A DNA stretch of 64,000 nucleotides from Thermococcus onnurineus NA1. Lineage in GTDB: Archaea; Methanobacteriota_B; Thermococci; Thermococcales; Thermococcaceae. Where the stretch lies: assembly GCF_000018365.1 (NCBI RefSeq), contig NC_011529.1:868001-932000 (forward strand). The letters are read 5' to 3'. Below are positions 43,967 to 52,777 of the stretch, piece by piece (the first letter of the stretch is position 1; each line of letters begins with the position of its first letter). The translations under genes were made by a program, and so were the position numbers. The notes beneath the pieces are model-generated. The model saw only the letters and a program-made list of their open reading frames with translations, was not told the origin of the DNA and did not search any database.

Positions 43967-45985
43967 ATGCTGGGCAGAAGAATAATAGCCCTGTTGATGG
44001 CTCTTTTCACCTTAGCAGCCATTCCAACGACGAGTGTTTGGGCAGCAACAACCACCAGCTTGGCCCCAGGAGACGTTCTTATAAAGCCCCTCCCCGGAGT
44101 TCCAGCCATCGGCCTCCCGGGAGACACCATTGAAATCTATCCTGTCGAAGGGGTTACAATCCAGAGCCTCCAGATAATCTCAATTCTACACGGACCTTAC
44201 GACCTGCAGATACTGGGCACAGAGAATGGAATAGTCAAGGCTAAAATACCAGAGGACGCCGCTCCGGACGTCTACTTCCTTGTTGTCAAGAGCGACAAAG
44301 GTGAGGTGGCCATACCAAACGGAGTATGGGTCATGAAGGAGGCCCCTACAGTTCTCAGAATAGTCCACGGAAGTGACCTGCACGTCACGAGTGGTTCAAA
44401 GATGGGTTTTGTCTGCGGTGACTACTTCCAGAAGAGCATAACCGGAATACTTGAGTACTGCAAGAACCCCGTGGCACTTCACAGCTACACCGCCACCGAC
44501 AGCTTCATGACCTACTATGGGATGGTTGGGCAGGACGGAGAGAACGTCATAAACATAATCCTCGCCACAGGTGACGACGTAGATACTAACGGTGACAGGG
44601 CAGGATACGAACTCCTTGACAACGCAATCCTCCACGCTACCGCTGCCGGGACACCCTTTATAAGCGTAAAGGGCAACCACGACCATCCGCCGACCTATTA
44701 TACTAAGTATATTGGCCCACGATACTTCTATGAGGTCATTGGAGACTTCCTCATCATAGGTCTTGACAGCCGTGGTGAGGAGAGGCACCCCGAAATGGAG
44801 CAGCTTCAGTGGATGGAACAGGTTCTCAAGGATCACCCGGACAAGATACCGATAGTCCTCGTCCACCACCCGTTCTGGTACATAAGCAGACTGAACGGAG
44901 GAGTCGTTGAGAACCTCACGGCCTTTGATGACAATGACTGGCAACAGATAAAGAAGCTCGCCAGCTGGGACTGGGTCGGAAGGAACGGCGAGTACGAGGA
45001 CATTGCCAGGTACTTCCTCCAGATGGTTGAGAAATACAACGTCAGGCTCGTTCTCAGTGGACACATACACAAAGACAAACCGGTCCTCTACATCGACAAG
45101 GACGGTAACGAGCACTGGTTCTACGCCCTTACCACCACCGGTGCCCCAGACAAGACCAGCAACCCGCCGAGCCAGACTGACATAAACAGAGGATACACCA
45201 AGCCTTCATGGTATGGTTCACAGATAATCTATGTCTACTCAGACGGAAAGGTTGAGTTCCCGCTTGTGGACGACCTATTCGCCGAGGACAAGATCATCTC
45301 TCTCCCAATTCCGCAGAAGTTCATCGTCTTCAGGCAGAATGGCGAGGAGGGGACCGCCGTCAAGTTCATCAACGAGCTCGGCCAGAGCGTCAGCGGACCG
45401 ATAGTCCTTGAGATTCCCGCCGGTGCCAAGGTCGACCCGCAGGCCACCAACATAACCTACACCGTACTCGGCGGGAGAGAAATAGGTGGAGCCTACTACA
45501 TGCTCCTCAACGTTACCGTCCCGGAGGGAGTCAGCCAGATAACGGTCGTCAAGGAAGCCGACACTAAAGCTCCCGAGGTGAGCATAGGCTACCTCTCACC
45601 AAGCAAGCCCAAGCCCGGACAGGCATTCAAGGTCTACATCAGTGCCAACGACAACGTCGGAATTAAGGATATGAAGGTGCAGGTTATCGTCGATGGAAAG
45701 GTAGTCGCAGAGTATCCAGCGTTCTCAATGAAGCCATTCGAGGTTAAGGCAACCTACTTCACCGAAATTCCGGGTGTCGACTCAGAAAGCTTCACAATCA
45801 AGGTTATAGCCACAGACTTCTACGGCAACACCGGGGAGGCAGAGTACACCCACTCAGCAGCCACTACCACGGCAACCACAACGACCACAAGCAGCACCGA
45901 GGGCGGAGAGACGGGTAGCACCTGCGGTCCGGCTGTTCTCGTCGGGCTTGCACTAGTCCCGCTCCTCCTCAGGAGGAGGAAGTGA
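43967..45985 (+). CDS. Secreted metallophosphoesterase with CGP-CTERM anchor
   Basis: This 672-residue surface enzyme has a signal peptide (MLGRRIIALLMALFTLAAIP...VWA), a beta-sandwich of about 110 residues and a calcineurin-like phosphoesterase domain with all metal motifs: GSDLHV, ATGDDVD, GNHDHP, LVHHPF and SGHIHKD. Two further beta domains follow, the last Ig-like (APEVSIGYLSPSKPKPGQ), then a Thr-rich linker and CGPAVLVGLALVPLLLRRRK. It should cleave phosphoesters outside the cell. Position next to an ABC importer suggests it feeds that importer. Confidence 0.88.
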   Translation: MLGRRIIALLMALFTLAAIPTTSVWAATTTSLAPGDVLIKPLPGVPAIGLPGDTIEIYPVEGVTIQSLQIISILHGPYDLQILGTENGIVKAKIPEDAAPDVYFLVVKSDKGEVAIPNGVWVMKEAPTVLRIVHGSDLHVTSGSKMGFVCGDYFQKSITGILEYCKNPVALHSYTATDSFMTYYGMVGQDGENVINIILATGDDVDTNGDRAGYELLDNAILHATAAGTPFISVKGNHDHPPTYYTKYIGPRYFYEVIGDFLIIGLDSRGEERHPEMEQLQWMEQVLKDHPDKIPIVLVHHPFWYISRLNGGVVENLTAFDDNDWQQIKKLASWDWVGRNGEYEDIARYFLQMVEKYNVRLVLSGHIHKDKPVLYIDKDGNEHWFYALTTTGAPDKTSNPPSQTDINRGYTKPSWYGSQIIYVYSDGKVEFPLVDDLFAEDKIISLPIPQKFIVFRQNGEEGTAVKFINELGQSVSGPIVLEIPAGAKVDPQATNITYTVLGGREIGGAYYMLLNVTVPEGVSQITVVKEADTKAPEVSIGYLSPSKPKPGQAFKVYISANDNVGIKDMKVQVIVDGKVVAEYPAFSMKPFEVKATYFTEIPGVDSESFTIKVIATDFYGNTGEAEYTHSAATTTATTTTTSSTEGGETGSTCGPAVLVGLALVPLLLRRRK

Positions 45986-46005
45986 GTTTCCTTCTTTTCC
46001 CTTTA
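45986..46005 (+). terminator. T-rich terminator after the metallophosphoesterase
   Basis: The plus strand reads GTTTCCTTCTTTTCCCTTT directly after the stop. Confidence 0.45.
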
Positions 46006-46043
46006 CATTACCGAACGTTATTCTGCGGGCTACTCCCAAAGGG

Positions 46044-46057
46044 AAGAGTTTTTAAAC
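46044..46057 (+). promoter_or_regulatory. TATA box of a probably leaderless gene
   Basis: The plus strand reads GAGTTTTTAAACC, centred about 24 bases before the ATG at 46076, which has no upstream ribosome binding site. Confidence 0.55.
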
Positions 46058-46075
46058 CATCCCCTAAACCCCACC

Positions 46076-46699
46076 ATGGTGGTGAAAGTGAAGTTTAAGG
46101 GCAAAGCCTTTGGTAACATCGTGAGAATTGAATTTGAAATTCTCACCATCGGCGAGCTTAAAATAGACGATCTGCGAGACTTTGATGTCGATTCAATTAA
46201 GATAGAGCTCAAACCGACGTCATCAGGTATAAAGGTCATAGGCATATGGGAAGGTACCGTTGATGAAGCCGGAGAGGGAATAAAGAAGGCTCTCGAGGAG
46301 AGCTACAAGCTCCGGGAGAGAATTCTCAACAGGATAAAAAGCAAAACTGAAGCCATAAGGAGCACTATGCGCCAGCTCGGTTTCAAGGAAGAAGTGGAGG
46401 GATACGGCAGCGTCATCAAATTCATAAAGAAGGTCGGTTCCTACGAGATAGTCGTCGTTGCTTCGACCACTGACGACATGGTTCGCGTTGAAGTCTACGG
46501 GAACGACAAGAAGATAATAAGCCCCGAGATAGAGAGCATCTTCGAGGACGTTGAGGTCGAGGAGCTCGAGATATACGACTTCGAGGACACCAAGGAGGAG
46601 AGGCTCGTCATAAACCTGGAGATACCCAAGAACGAGGAGAAGCCAGAAAGGAAAATAGTGGAAGCCATCAGGATGATCGAAAATATGCTGATGGCCTGA
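46076..46699 (+). CDS. Hypothetical protein, charged alpha/beta
   Basis: I do not recognise this 207-residue protein. It begins with a beta-rich part (residues 1-70), has a Lys/Glu-rich helix (about 72-105, KKALEESYKLRERILNRIKS), then a second beta part and an acidic tail. No signal peptide or membrane segment is seen. If leaderless, it starts at 46076; a GTG at 46088 after GGTGGTGAAA is the alternative. Its stop abuts the stop of the convergent nuclease-fold gene with no gap. Confidence 0.65.
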   Translation: MVVKVKFKGKAFGNIVRIEFEILTIGELKIDDLRDFDVDSIKIELKPTSSGIKVIGIWEGTVDEAGEGIKKALEESYKLRERILNRIKSKTEAIRSTMRQLGFKEEVEGYGSVIKFIKKVGSYEIVVVASTTDDMVRVEVYGNDKKIISPEIESIFEDVEVEELEIYDFEDTKEERLVINLEIPKNEEKPERKIVEAIRMIENMLMA

Positions 46700-48838
46700 T
46701 CACTTGTACCTGCTCTCCAGCTGAATCTGCTTTAGCTTCGCTGTTATCCCCTTTATTGGAGCCGTATCCTCGCTGATTATCTTTCCTGTCTTGGTGTCGA
46801 TCCTTGCGTAGTAGAATCTGTCTTTCCCTGAGAGCTTGATGTTGATGTAGCCCTTATCCTTGTGGTGGGTCACCCTCTCGGTCTTTGGCTCTTTTTCACC
46901 GTAAACTTTTCTGACGTGGTTGTGATACATTGCCTCTATTGCCATCTCCGTGAAGCGGACGTCCTGGCTGAGGACCTCCCCAGTAGCCCTGTGGAGCACG
47001 AGCTTTCCTACCTTCGTCCCACCAGTGAACTCAACCTCCCAGTGCTCACGGAGTTTGATACCCTTAATGGCAGCCTCGGGGTCTACCTCCCTGACCTTCT
47101 CCCCCGCTATATTTTCGGCAAGCTCCCTTTTGAGCACCCTGTCTATCTCTTCGATGAGTTTTCCGTCCTTACTGACCCGTATTTTTAACTCGTGTCTGCC
47201 GTTCTCAGCGGTTATGGTGTATTCAGCTTCTGCCTCTTCAACGGCTGTTATCCCGAACTCCCGGTACTTCTCTGCCACTATTTCCTTTGCCCGCTCCGGC
47301 GTTATTTCGACGATGTAGTCGAGAACATCACCCGTTGCACCGTCAACTTTAACGACGGCCTTCCCATCGCCGCTTTCAAGGATCAGCTCAAGGTACTTGT
47401 GTTCCAGCACCCGGTAGGAGTTAAGTTCGAGGTCCCCTATGGGGAAGTTGTTCTCTATGACCTCCCTGGCATTCTTGTAGGCTTCCTCTGGTGAAGGCAG
47501 CCTTCTTACTTCAGTGTAGCTCCCTCTCGTAAGGTCAACCTCAACGACGGCTATGCCGTCTCCAAGGAGGATGTCAGCTACGGCAACCTTCTTGCCCTTC
47601 TCCAGGTTCAGGACCTCCCCGTCGGGATATGTCCCTCTCAGAAGTTCATCGAGAGCCTCGTCGTTCATCAAAACCCCCACACCAAGCGGCTTCCCTGTGT
47701 AGCCGTTGAACGAGACTTCGAATGAAAACCTCTCGGTCCGTCCGGTGATCTTTACCTTTCCTTTGTCCCTCTTCAGGTCAATCTCGACGGTCTTTTCTCC
47801 GGTCTGTTCACTGATTATTCCCCTCGCCTTTTCAAGGAAGTATTCATCGGAGAGCGGAGTTATGTGAAACTCGATCTCATTGTTCTCTAGGTTTACCACG
47901 GCCTTCGCGGCGTTTTCACCGGCTTTAAGTTCGAGTTCTGCCATTTTGGGTATGTAGACCTTCTTCCTCTCGTGGATTGCTATCTTCCCTTCTGGGACGT
48001 CCAGCTCCCGCGAGGCCCTTGATTTGAGTACGAGCACTGCCTCGCTGGGGCTTATGGGAACCTCTATTTCTCTCTCGGTAGCCCGTATTATGGAGCGGTC
48101 GTCGAGAAGTGCCTTGGTTACTGGAACGCGGAGCTTCTTGTGTGAGGTTGCCCTCAGGACAATGTTCTCCGGCGAGAAGACAACGGCCTTATCCTTCTCC
48201 CCTCCCTCCTCAACGGACCAGGAGAATATATATGCACTCGAGAGGATAACCGAAAGGGACCGGAGCTCAATCTCACCGGCCTTTATCGGATACATGGAAG
48301 AGGCGAAGGAGACTACCCTCTTCATGAGTCCCTCTGCGGAGAAGTCATAGAGCAGCGGAGCATCGAGCTCAAACTCCTTGAGAGGGCTCTCTTTTTTCTG
48401 CTTCCTCTTTTGGGCCGAGGCCATCTCAACGAGCTCGGCCGGAGGTTCTATGGAGTAGTTGTGGAAAAGGGAAACAAGTTTCTCCCCGTCCCAGGGGATT
48501 ATCCTTCCCCGGTACTCCCGGGATATAAGAACCTTGGCGTCCTTCGTGAAGCCTGTCGTCGAGATTAAGATTCCTTTGTCGGCCTTGTACTTGTCAACTA
48601 GATCTGCAAAAACGTTAACGTCGCGGGAAGCGGCCAATCCCTTACGATGGACGGCTATGACGAGCTTCTCGGTTCCAGAGATGGGATCATCACGTATGGC
48701 CACGATGTCGATTCCCCAGTCTTTCCTGCTTGCGACCTTTTCGTAGTTCCTGAAGCCCATTCTCTTCAGTAGCTCAATGACGTTCTCGATAAGAGTTTCT
48801 TCCGGTGTGAGCCTTATTAGATCAAGGGTCCACGCCAT
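46700..48838 (-). CDS. Mrr-like nuclease-fold protein fused to PepSY-like repeats
   Basis: The 712-residue protein opens with a ~140-residue restriction-endonuclease-like domain: LIENVIELLKRMGF, WGIDIVAIRDD, then VIAVHRKG where an Mrr enzyme has QxK, and TTGFTKDAKVLI. After a basic linker (SAQKRKQKKES) come several ~75-80-residue alpha/beta repeats (about 300-700) of the PepSY/YpeB look, such as AKEIVAEKYREFGI followed by strands and GKLIEEID. No membrane helix is seen. The core shows Asp and Lys but His in place of Gln/Glu. Start ATG 48838 follows GGTGAGAATG. Confidence 0.65.
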   Translation of the reverse strand: MAWTLDLIRLTPEETLIENVIELLKRMGFRNYEKVASRKDWGIDIVAIRDDPISGTEKLVIAVHRKGLAASRDVNVFADLVDKYKADKGILISTTGFTKDAKVLISREYRGRIIPWDGEKLVSLFHNYSIEPPAELVEMASAQKRKQKKESPLKEFELDAPLLYDFSAEGLMKRVVSFASSMYPIKAGEIELRSLSVILSSAYIFSWSVEEGGEKDKAVVFSPENIVLRATSHKKLRVPVTKALLDDRSIIRATEREIEVPISPSEAVLVLKSRASRELDVPEGKIAIHERKKVYIPKMAELELKAGENAAKAVVNLENNEIEFHITPLSDEYFLEKARGIISEQTGEKTVEIDLKRDKGKVKITGRTERFSFEVSFNGYTGKPLGVGVLMNDEALDELLRGTYPDGEVLNLEKGKKVAVADILLGDGIAVVEVDLTRGSYTEVRRLPSPEEAYKNAREVIENNFPIGDLELNSYRVLEHKYLELILESGDGKAVVKVDGATGDVLDYIVEITPERAKEIVAEKYREFGITAVEEAEAEYTITAENGRHELKIRVSKDGKLIEEIDRVLKRELAENIAGEKVREVDPEAAIKGIKLREHWEVEFTGGTKVGKLVLHRATGEVLSQDVRFTEMAIEAMYHNHVRKVYGEKEPKTERVTHHKDKGYINIKLSGKDRFYYARIDTKTGKIISEDTAPIKGITAKLKQIQLESRYK

Positions 48839-48916
48839 CATTCTCACCCATAAGCGAAAATCTGTCACTAAAATCATTTGAGGGTCATTTTATAAATTTC
48901 TTTCCCAGGAATTCGT

Positions 48917-48933
48917 CATCACTGTAGGTGTTC
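48917..48933 (+). promoter_or_regulatory. Candidate Tgr (TGM) site upstream of pgk
   Basis: The plus strand reads CATCAC-TGTAG-GTGTTC, matching the Thermococcales glycolytic motif TATCAC-N5-GTGATA at eight of twelve positions with the right spacer. It lies just upstream of the pgk TATA box (GGTTTTTAACG, 48941-48951), the position used for activation of gluconeogenic genes by Tgr. Confidence 0.5.
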
Positions 48934-48981
48934 AAAATAAGGTTTTTAACGAGATAACTTTAACATCTCCGCGGTGATGGA

Positions 48982-50226
48982 ATGTTCAGACTCACAGACT
49001 TCACCTATCACGGCAAAACCGTCTTTCTGAGGGCTGACCTCAACTCACCGGTTAAAGATGGAAGGATAATCAGCGACGCTCGCTTCCGGGCTGTTTTGCC
49101 GACGATCCAGCATCTTCTGGACGAAGGTGCGAAACTCGTCATCGGAACCCATCAGAGCAAGCCATACAAAGGTGACTATATCACCACGGAGCAGCACGCC
49201 GAAATCCTGAGCAATCTTCTCGGCCAGGAGGTTGAGTACGTCGAGGACATCTTTGGAAAGTATGCAAGAGAGAGAATAAAGACGCTAAAGCCGGGTGAAG
49301 CGATAATCCTCGAAAACCTGCGTTTTGCCGCCGAGGATGTCAAATACAAGCCCCTAGAGGAATGTGAGAGGACGCACTTCGTGAGAAAGCTTGCTCCGCT
49401 CTTAGATTACGTAGTTAACGATGCTTTCGCAGCCGCTCACAGAAGTCAGCCATCCCTCGTAGGATTAGCCCGATTGAAGCCGATGATAATGGGCTTTCTT
49501 ATGGAGAAGGAAGTTGAAGCCCTCAGTAGGGCATATGAAACAAACGAAAAGCCGAGAATTTATGTCCTTGGTGGAGCCAAAGTTGACGACTCCCTCCGCG
49601 TGGCCGAGAACGTCCTCAGAAATGGAAGGGCAGACCTAATCCTCACGGGTGGATTGGTTGGCCACGTCTTTACGCTCGCCAAGGGCTTCCACCTTGGCGA
49701 TGCCAACCTCGAGTTCATGGCTAAGAAGGGTCTTCTGGAGCTAGTCGACTGGGCAGAGAATATACTCGATGAGTTCTATCCATACGTGAGGACTCCAGTA
49801 GATTTTGCGGTCGATTACAAGGGCGAGCGGGTTGAGGTTGACCTCCTCAGCGACGAGAAGTGGCTCTTCGACAAGTATCCTATACTCGACATTGGCTCGA
49901 GAACTATCGAGAAGTACCGTGATGTCCTCATGAACGCGAGAGTCATTGTAGCAAACGGACCGATGGGCGTCTTTGAGCGGGAGGAGTTCGCTCTCGGGAC
50001 GGTCGGGGTCTTCAGGGCGATTGGTGAGAGCCAGGCTTTCTCGGTTGTCGGAGGTGGACATTCAATAGCGAGCATCTACCAGTACAATATAACCGGCATA
50101 AGCCATGTGTCGACGGGTGGAGGGGCTATGCTGAGCTTCTTCTCCGGCGAGAAGCTTCCGATTCTGGAGGCGTTCAGGATAAGCTACGAGAGGTTTAAGG
50201 ACAAAATAGAAAGAGGACCTAAGTAG
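48982..50226 (+). CDS. pgk: Phosphoglycerate kinase
   Basis: This enzyme interconverts 1,3-bisphosphoglycerate and 3-phosphoglycerate. In Thermococcales it serves gluconeogenesis, since glycolysis bypasses it with GAPOR. The 414-residue protein has FLRADLNSPVKDG, the HQSKP substrate loop, ILENLRF, VNDAFAAAHRSQPS, GGAKVDDSLR and the C-terminal GGGHSIA / STGGGAML nucleotide loops. The ATG follows GGTGATGGA. A candidate Tgr site precedes the promoter. The last 43 bases overlap a convergent membrane protein gene. Confidence 0.95.
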   Translation: MFRLTDFTYHGKTVFLRADLNSPVKDGRIISDARFRAVLPTIQHLLDEGAKLVIGTHQSKPYKGDYITTEQHAEILSNLLGQEVEYVEDIFGKYARERIKTLKPGEAIILENLRFAAEDVKYKPLEECERTHFVRKLAPLLDYVVNDAFAAAHRSQPSLVGLARLKPMIMGFLMEKEVEALSRAYETNEKPRIYVLGGAKVDDSLRVAENVLRNGRADLILTGGLVGHVFTLAKGFHLGDANLEFMAKKGLLELVDWAENILDEFYPYVRTPVDFAVDYKGERVEVDLLSDEKWLFDKYPILDIGSRTIEKYRDVLMNARVIVANGPMGVFEREEFALGTVGVFRAIGESQAFSVVGGGHSIASIYQYNITGISHVSTGGGAMLSFFSGEKLPILEAFRISYERFKDKIERGPK

Positions 50227-50528
50227 TTCATCAGCACTCCGAAGATAACGGCCACCCACCAGACCTCTAAGAAGGCGAAGCCCACTGTTGCCGTGCCCGT
50301 GGCAAGCCATGCCACGAAGATGGCGTAAGCCATAAGCGTCACAGCGACGTGAAGCTTCAGGAAAGTCCTGTTCACTTTACTATCCGACTTCATCCAGCCG
50401 GTGGGAAGAGGGAGCCAGTCAAAAAATGCTCCAATCAGGGCAAAGAGAGGCTGGTTGAAAAAGACTGTGGGAATAAAAATCAGGCCCGCAAGGGCCACGC
50501 AGAGCATGGTAAACTGCTGATTCTTCAT
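50184..50528 (-). CDS. Small membrane protein at the end of the ABC exporter operon
   Basis: This 114-residue protein of unknown function has four hydrophobic segments (about 5-22, 28-42, 58-75, 83-105). Its ATG follows GAGGTGGCGGATGT, 12 bases after the exporter permease stop, so it belongs to the PadR-ABC operon. The 3' end runs 43 bases into pgk on the other strand. This is unusually long and may mean the true C-terminus was lost or shifted. Confidence 0.6.
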   Translation of the reverse strand: MKNQQFTMLCVALAGLIFIPTVFFNQPLFALIGAFFDWLPLPTGWMKSDSKVNRTFLKLHVAVTLMAYAIFVAWLATGTATVGFAFLEVWWVAVIFGVLMNYLGPLSILSLNLS

Positions 50529-50540
50529 ACATCCGCCACC

Positions 50541-51305
50541 TCAGTCTATTGTCGCCTTCCTGAACTCGAGCGCCGCTATTCCTGCGAAGAGCGCGGCGAG
50601 GCCAGCCAGGACTACCCAGTCCGTGACGATTCCAAAGGTCGGCTCGACTCCAGCCAGATAATACCTCGAGCCGTCCACCGCGTAGGTCAGGGGGTTTACC
50701 TTCGCCAGCCACTGCATCCACTCCGGCATCGTGCTTATCGGATAGAACGCTCCGCTTAGGAAGGTCATTGGGAGCATTATCATGGTCACTATCATCTGGA
50801 AGCCTTCCATGCTGGTCATCTTGAGCGCTATTGCAACTCCCATTGACGCTATCGCTATGCCGACGAGGAAGCTGAGTCCAAGGGCTGGAAGGACCCCGCT
50901 CACGTTGAGGTCCGCCATCGTGAAGCTGAGGGCCAGGATTATGACACCCTGTATCATGGCCATCAAAGCACCGCCGGTGATTCTGCCGAGTATTGCCTCA
51001 GTCCTGCTCGCTGGAGCCACGAGTATCTCCTTGAGAAAGCCGAACTGCTTGTCCCAGATGAGGGTTATGCCCTGCATAAAGCTCATGTTGAAGACCGTCA
51101 TGGCCACTATTCCTGGCACTAGGTATGTCATGTAGTCGACGCCGCCGAAGAGCTGCGCTGCCATCGGGTTGTTGAAGACACCGCTCCAGCCCTTTCCGAA
51201 GAATATGAGCCATATGAGCGGGTTGATTATGCTCCCTATAACTCTCGCACGGGAGCGGGAAAAGCGCTTCAGTTCGCGGTATATCATTGTGAGAAAGACC
51301 TGCAT
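50541..51305 (-). CDS. ABC-2 type exporter permease
   Basis: This 254-residue DrrB-like permease has six helices and a cytoplasmic N-terminus. The family segment with MTFLSGAFYPISTMPEWMQW near residue 180 is clear, followed by NPLTYAVDGSRY. It partners with the ATPase four bases upstream. Substrates of such exporters include drugs, lipids or polysaccharides; none can be assigned here. Confidence 0.9.
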   Translation of the reverse strand: MQVFLTMIYRELKRFSRSRARVIGSIINPLIWLIFFGKGWSGVFNNPMAAQLFGGVDYMTYLVPGIVAMTVFNMSFMQGITLIWDKQFGFLKEILVAPASRTEAILGRITGGALMAMIQGVIILALSFTMADLNVSGVLPALGLSFLVGIAIASMGVAIALKMTSMEGFQMIVTMIMLPMTFLSGAFYPISTMPEWMQWLAKVNPLTYAVDGSRYYLAGVEPTFGIVTDWVVLAGLAALFAGIAALEFRKATID

Positions 51306-51309
51306 GCAA

Positions 51310-52296
51310 TCACCTCCTCATACGAGCCTTCATTATCATTTTCGCCACGTTCTGCTCGCCACCTTCGTCCCTGATTTCCCTTCCGGTGAGGTGCAGAAAG
51401 ACGTCGTTGAGGGTGGGCCTGTGGTACGTGACCTCGAGGATTTTAACTCCGCTCTCCTTTGCCAGTTCGAAGAGTCTTGGCAGAGCTTCAGCAGCGTTGT
51501 CCACGTCAAGGCGAACCCTCCCGTCCGGGAGCATCTTGCAGCCCTTGATGAAGTCCGCTTTAAGGCACTTGAGTTCTTCTTTTGGACTCTCCAGTTTGAG
51601 GTAAATGATGTCGTTGCCTACGAGTTTCTTCAATTCCTCTGCCGTTCCCTCGGCGATTATCTTTCCGTGGTCCATTATCGCTATCCTGTCCGCTAACTGC
51701 TCGGCTTCGTCCATGTAGTGGGTGGTGAGGAAGATCGTCATGTTGTGCTCCTCCTTCATTGCCCTTATGTAGTCCCAAATGTGCGCCCTCGTCTGCGGGT
51801 CAAGGCCTATCGTTGGTTCATCGAGGAAAAGCACCTCTGGCTCGTGGAGGAGCGAGCGGGCTATCTCAAGCCTGCGCTGCATTCCGCCCGAGAATGTCTT
51901 GACTGGTCTGTCCCGGAACTCCCACAGCTCGACGAACTTGAGGAGGCGCTCGATTTTTTCCTTCAGTTCGTTTCCGCTCAGGCCGTATATTCTGCCGTGT
52001 ATCAGCATGTTCTCGTAGGCGGTAAGTTCTCTATCCACGCTCGGGTCCTGGAAGACAATGCCTATCTTTTTGCGAACCTCTATAGATTCCTTCACGACAT
52101 CGTGGCCGGCAACGATAGCATTTCCGGCCGTTGGCTTGAGGAGCGTCGTGAGGACGTGAACGGTAGTGGTTTTCCCGGCGCCGTTGGGGCCTAAGAAGGC
52201 AAATATCTCGCCCCGCTTCACGTTAAAAGATATACCTTTAACTGCCTCAAAATCACCGTACTTCTTGACAAGATTCTTAACCTCAATAGCATTCAT
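51310..52296 (-). CDS. ABC-2 type exporter ATPase (DrrA-like)
   Basis: This 328-residue ATPase has Walker A GPNGAGKTTT, Q-loop VFQDPSVDRELT, signature FSGGMQRRLE, Walker B VLFLDEPTIGLDPQ and switch TTHYMDEAE, with the DrrA C-terminal domain about 225-328. The ATG at 52296 follows GGTGAATGA and lies one base after the PadR stop. It belongs to a PadR-ATPase-permease-membrane protein operon. Confidence 0.93.
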   Translation of the reverse strand: MNAIEVKNLVKKYGDFEAVKGISFNVKRGEIFAFLGPNGAGKTTTVHVLTTLLKPTAGNAIVAGHDVVKESIEVRKKIGIVFQDPSVDRELTAYENMLIHGRIYGLSGNELKEKIERLLKFVELWEFRDRPVKTFSGGMQRRLEIARSLLHEPEVLFLDEPTIGLDPQTRAHIWDYIRAMKEEHNMTIFLTTHYMDEAEQLADRIAIMDHGKIIAEGTAEELKKLVGNDIIYLKLESPKEELKCLKADFIKGCKMLPDGRVRLDVDNAAEALPRLFELAKESGVKILEVTYHRPTLNDVFLHLTGREIRDEGGEQNVAKMIMKARMRR

Positions 52297-52297
52297 T

Positions 52298-52753
52298 TCA
52301 TTCACCCTCCAGAAGGATCCGTCTTATTCTACGCGCAAATTCCCGGAAGGTGCCTCTGAGCTCCTCCCTTTGCTCGTCCGTGAGATCTTCAATCGATCTG
52401 AATAGTTCCCTGAACGCCTCCTTGAGCTCGTCCCCACCGAGTTCAAGGAATGTTCTGTAGGCGTGCATCCTCTTCTTGACTTCTTCCAGCTCTTCTTCAT
52501 GTTCTTCAAGATACCTTAGACCCTTTTCCGTCACGACGTAGTTTTTCTTCTCCCTATCCCCGGTTTCAGCGACCTCGATGAGGCCATCCTTTCTGAGGGA
52601 AGCAAGGATGGGGTAAACGGTCCCTGCGCTGAGTTTTATGCCGTATCGTTCCTCTAGTTCTGTCATTATGCCATAGCCGTGTTTTGGCTCCTTCAGCAGG
52701 TCAAGGATCAGTATCTTCATGTAGCCCCTGAAATTGGGTCTTTCCACATACAT
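52298..52753 (-). CDS. PadR family transcription repressor
   Basis: This 151-residue regulator has an N-terminal winged helix (about 8-80: LKEPKHGYGIMTELEERYGI, GTVYPILASLRKDGLIE, KNYVVTEKG) and a Glu/Lys-rich helical dimerisation tail. PadR proteins repress exporter genes and release DNA on binding a toxic ligand. A perfect palindrome sits between its TATA box and start codon, indicating self-repression of the whole exporter operon. Confidence 0.92.
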   Translation of the reverse strand: MYVERPNFRGYMKILILDLLKEPKHGYGIMTELEERYGIKLSAGTVYPILASLRKDGLIEVAETGDREKKNYVVTEKGLRYLEEHEEELEEVKKRMHAYRTFLELGGDELKEAFRELFRSIEDLTDEQREELRGTFREFARRIRRILLEGE

Positions 52754-52759
52754 CACCAA

Positions 52760-52777
52760 ACATATCGAACGATATGT
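52760..52777. promoter_or_regulatory. Palindromic PadR operator
   Basis: A perfect 18-base dyad ACATATCG-AA-CGATATGT lies directly upstream of the PadR start, next to the minus-strand TATA box (TTTTTAAACG, about 52778-52788). It covers the expected transcription start. Location, symmetry and size fit a dimeric winged-helix repressor site. Confidence 0.75.

Noticed and set aside
48905-48925. Minus-strand GTGATGA near the pgk promoter as an sRNA C box
   Set aside because: No D or D' boxes at suitable distances; the sequence is better explained as part of the candidate Tgr site.
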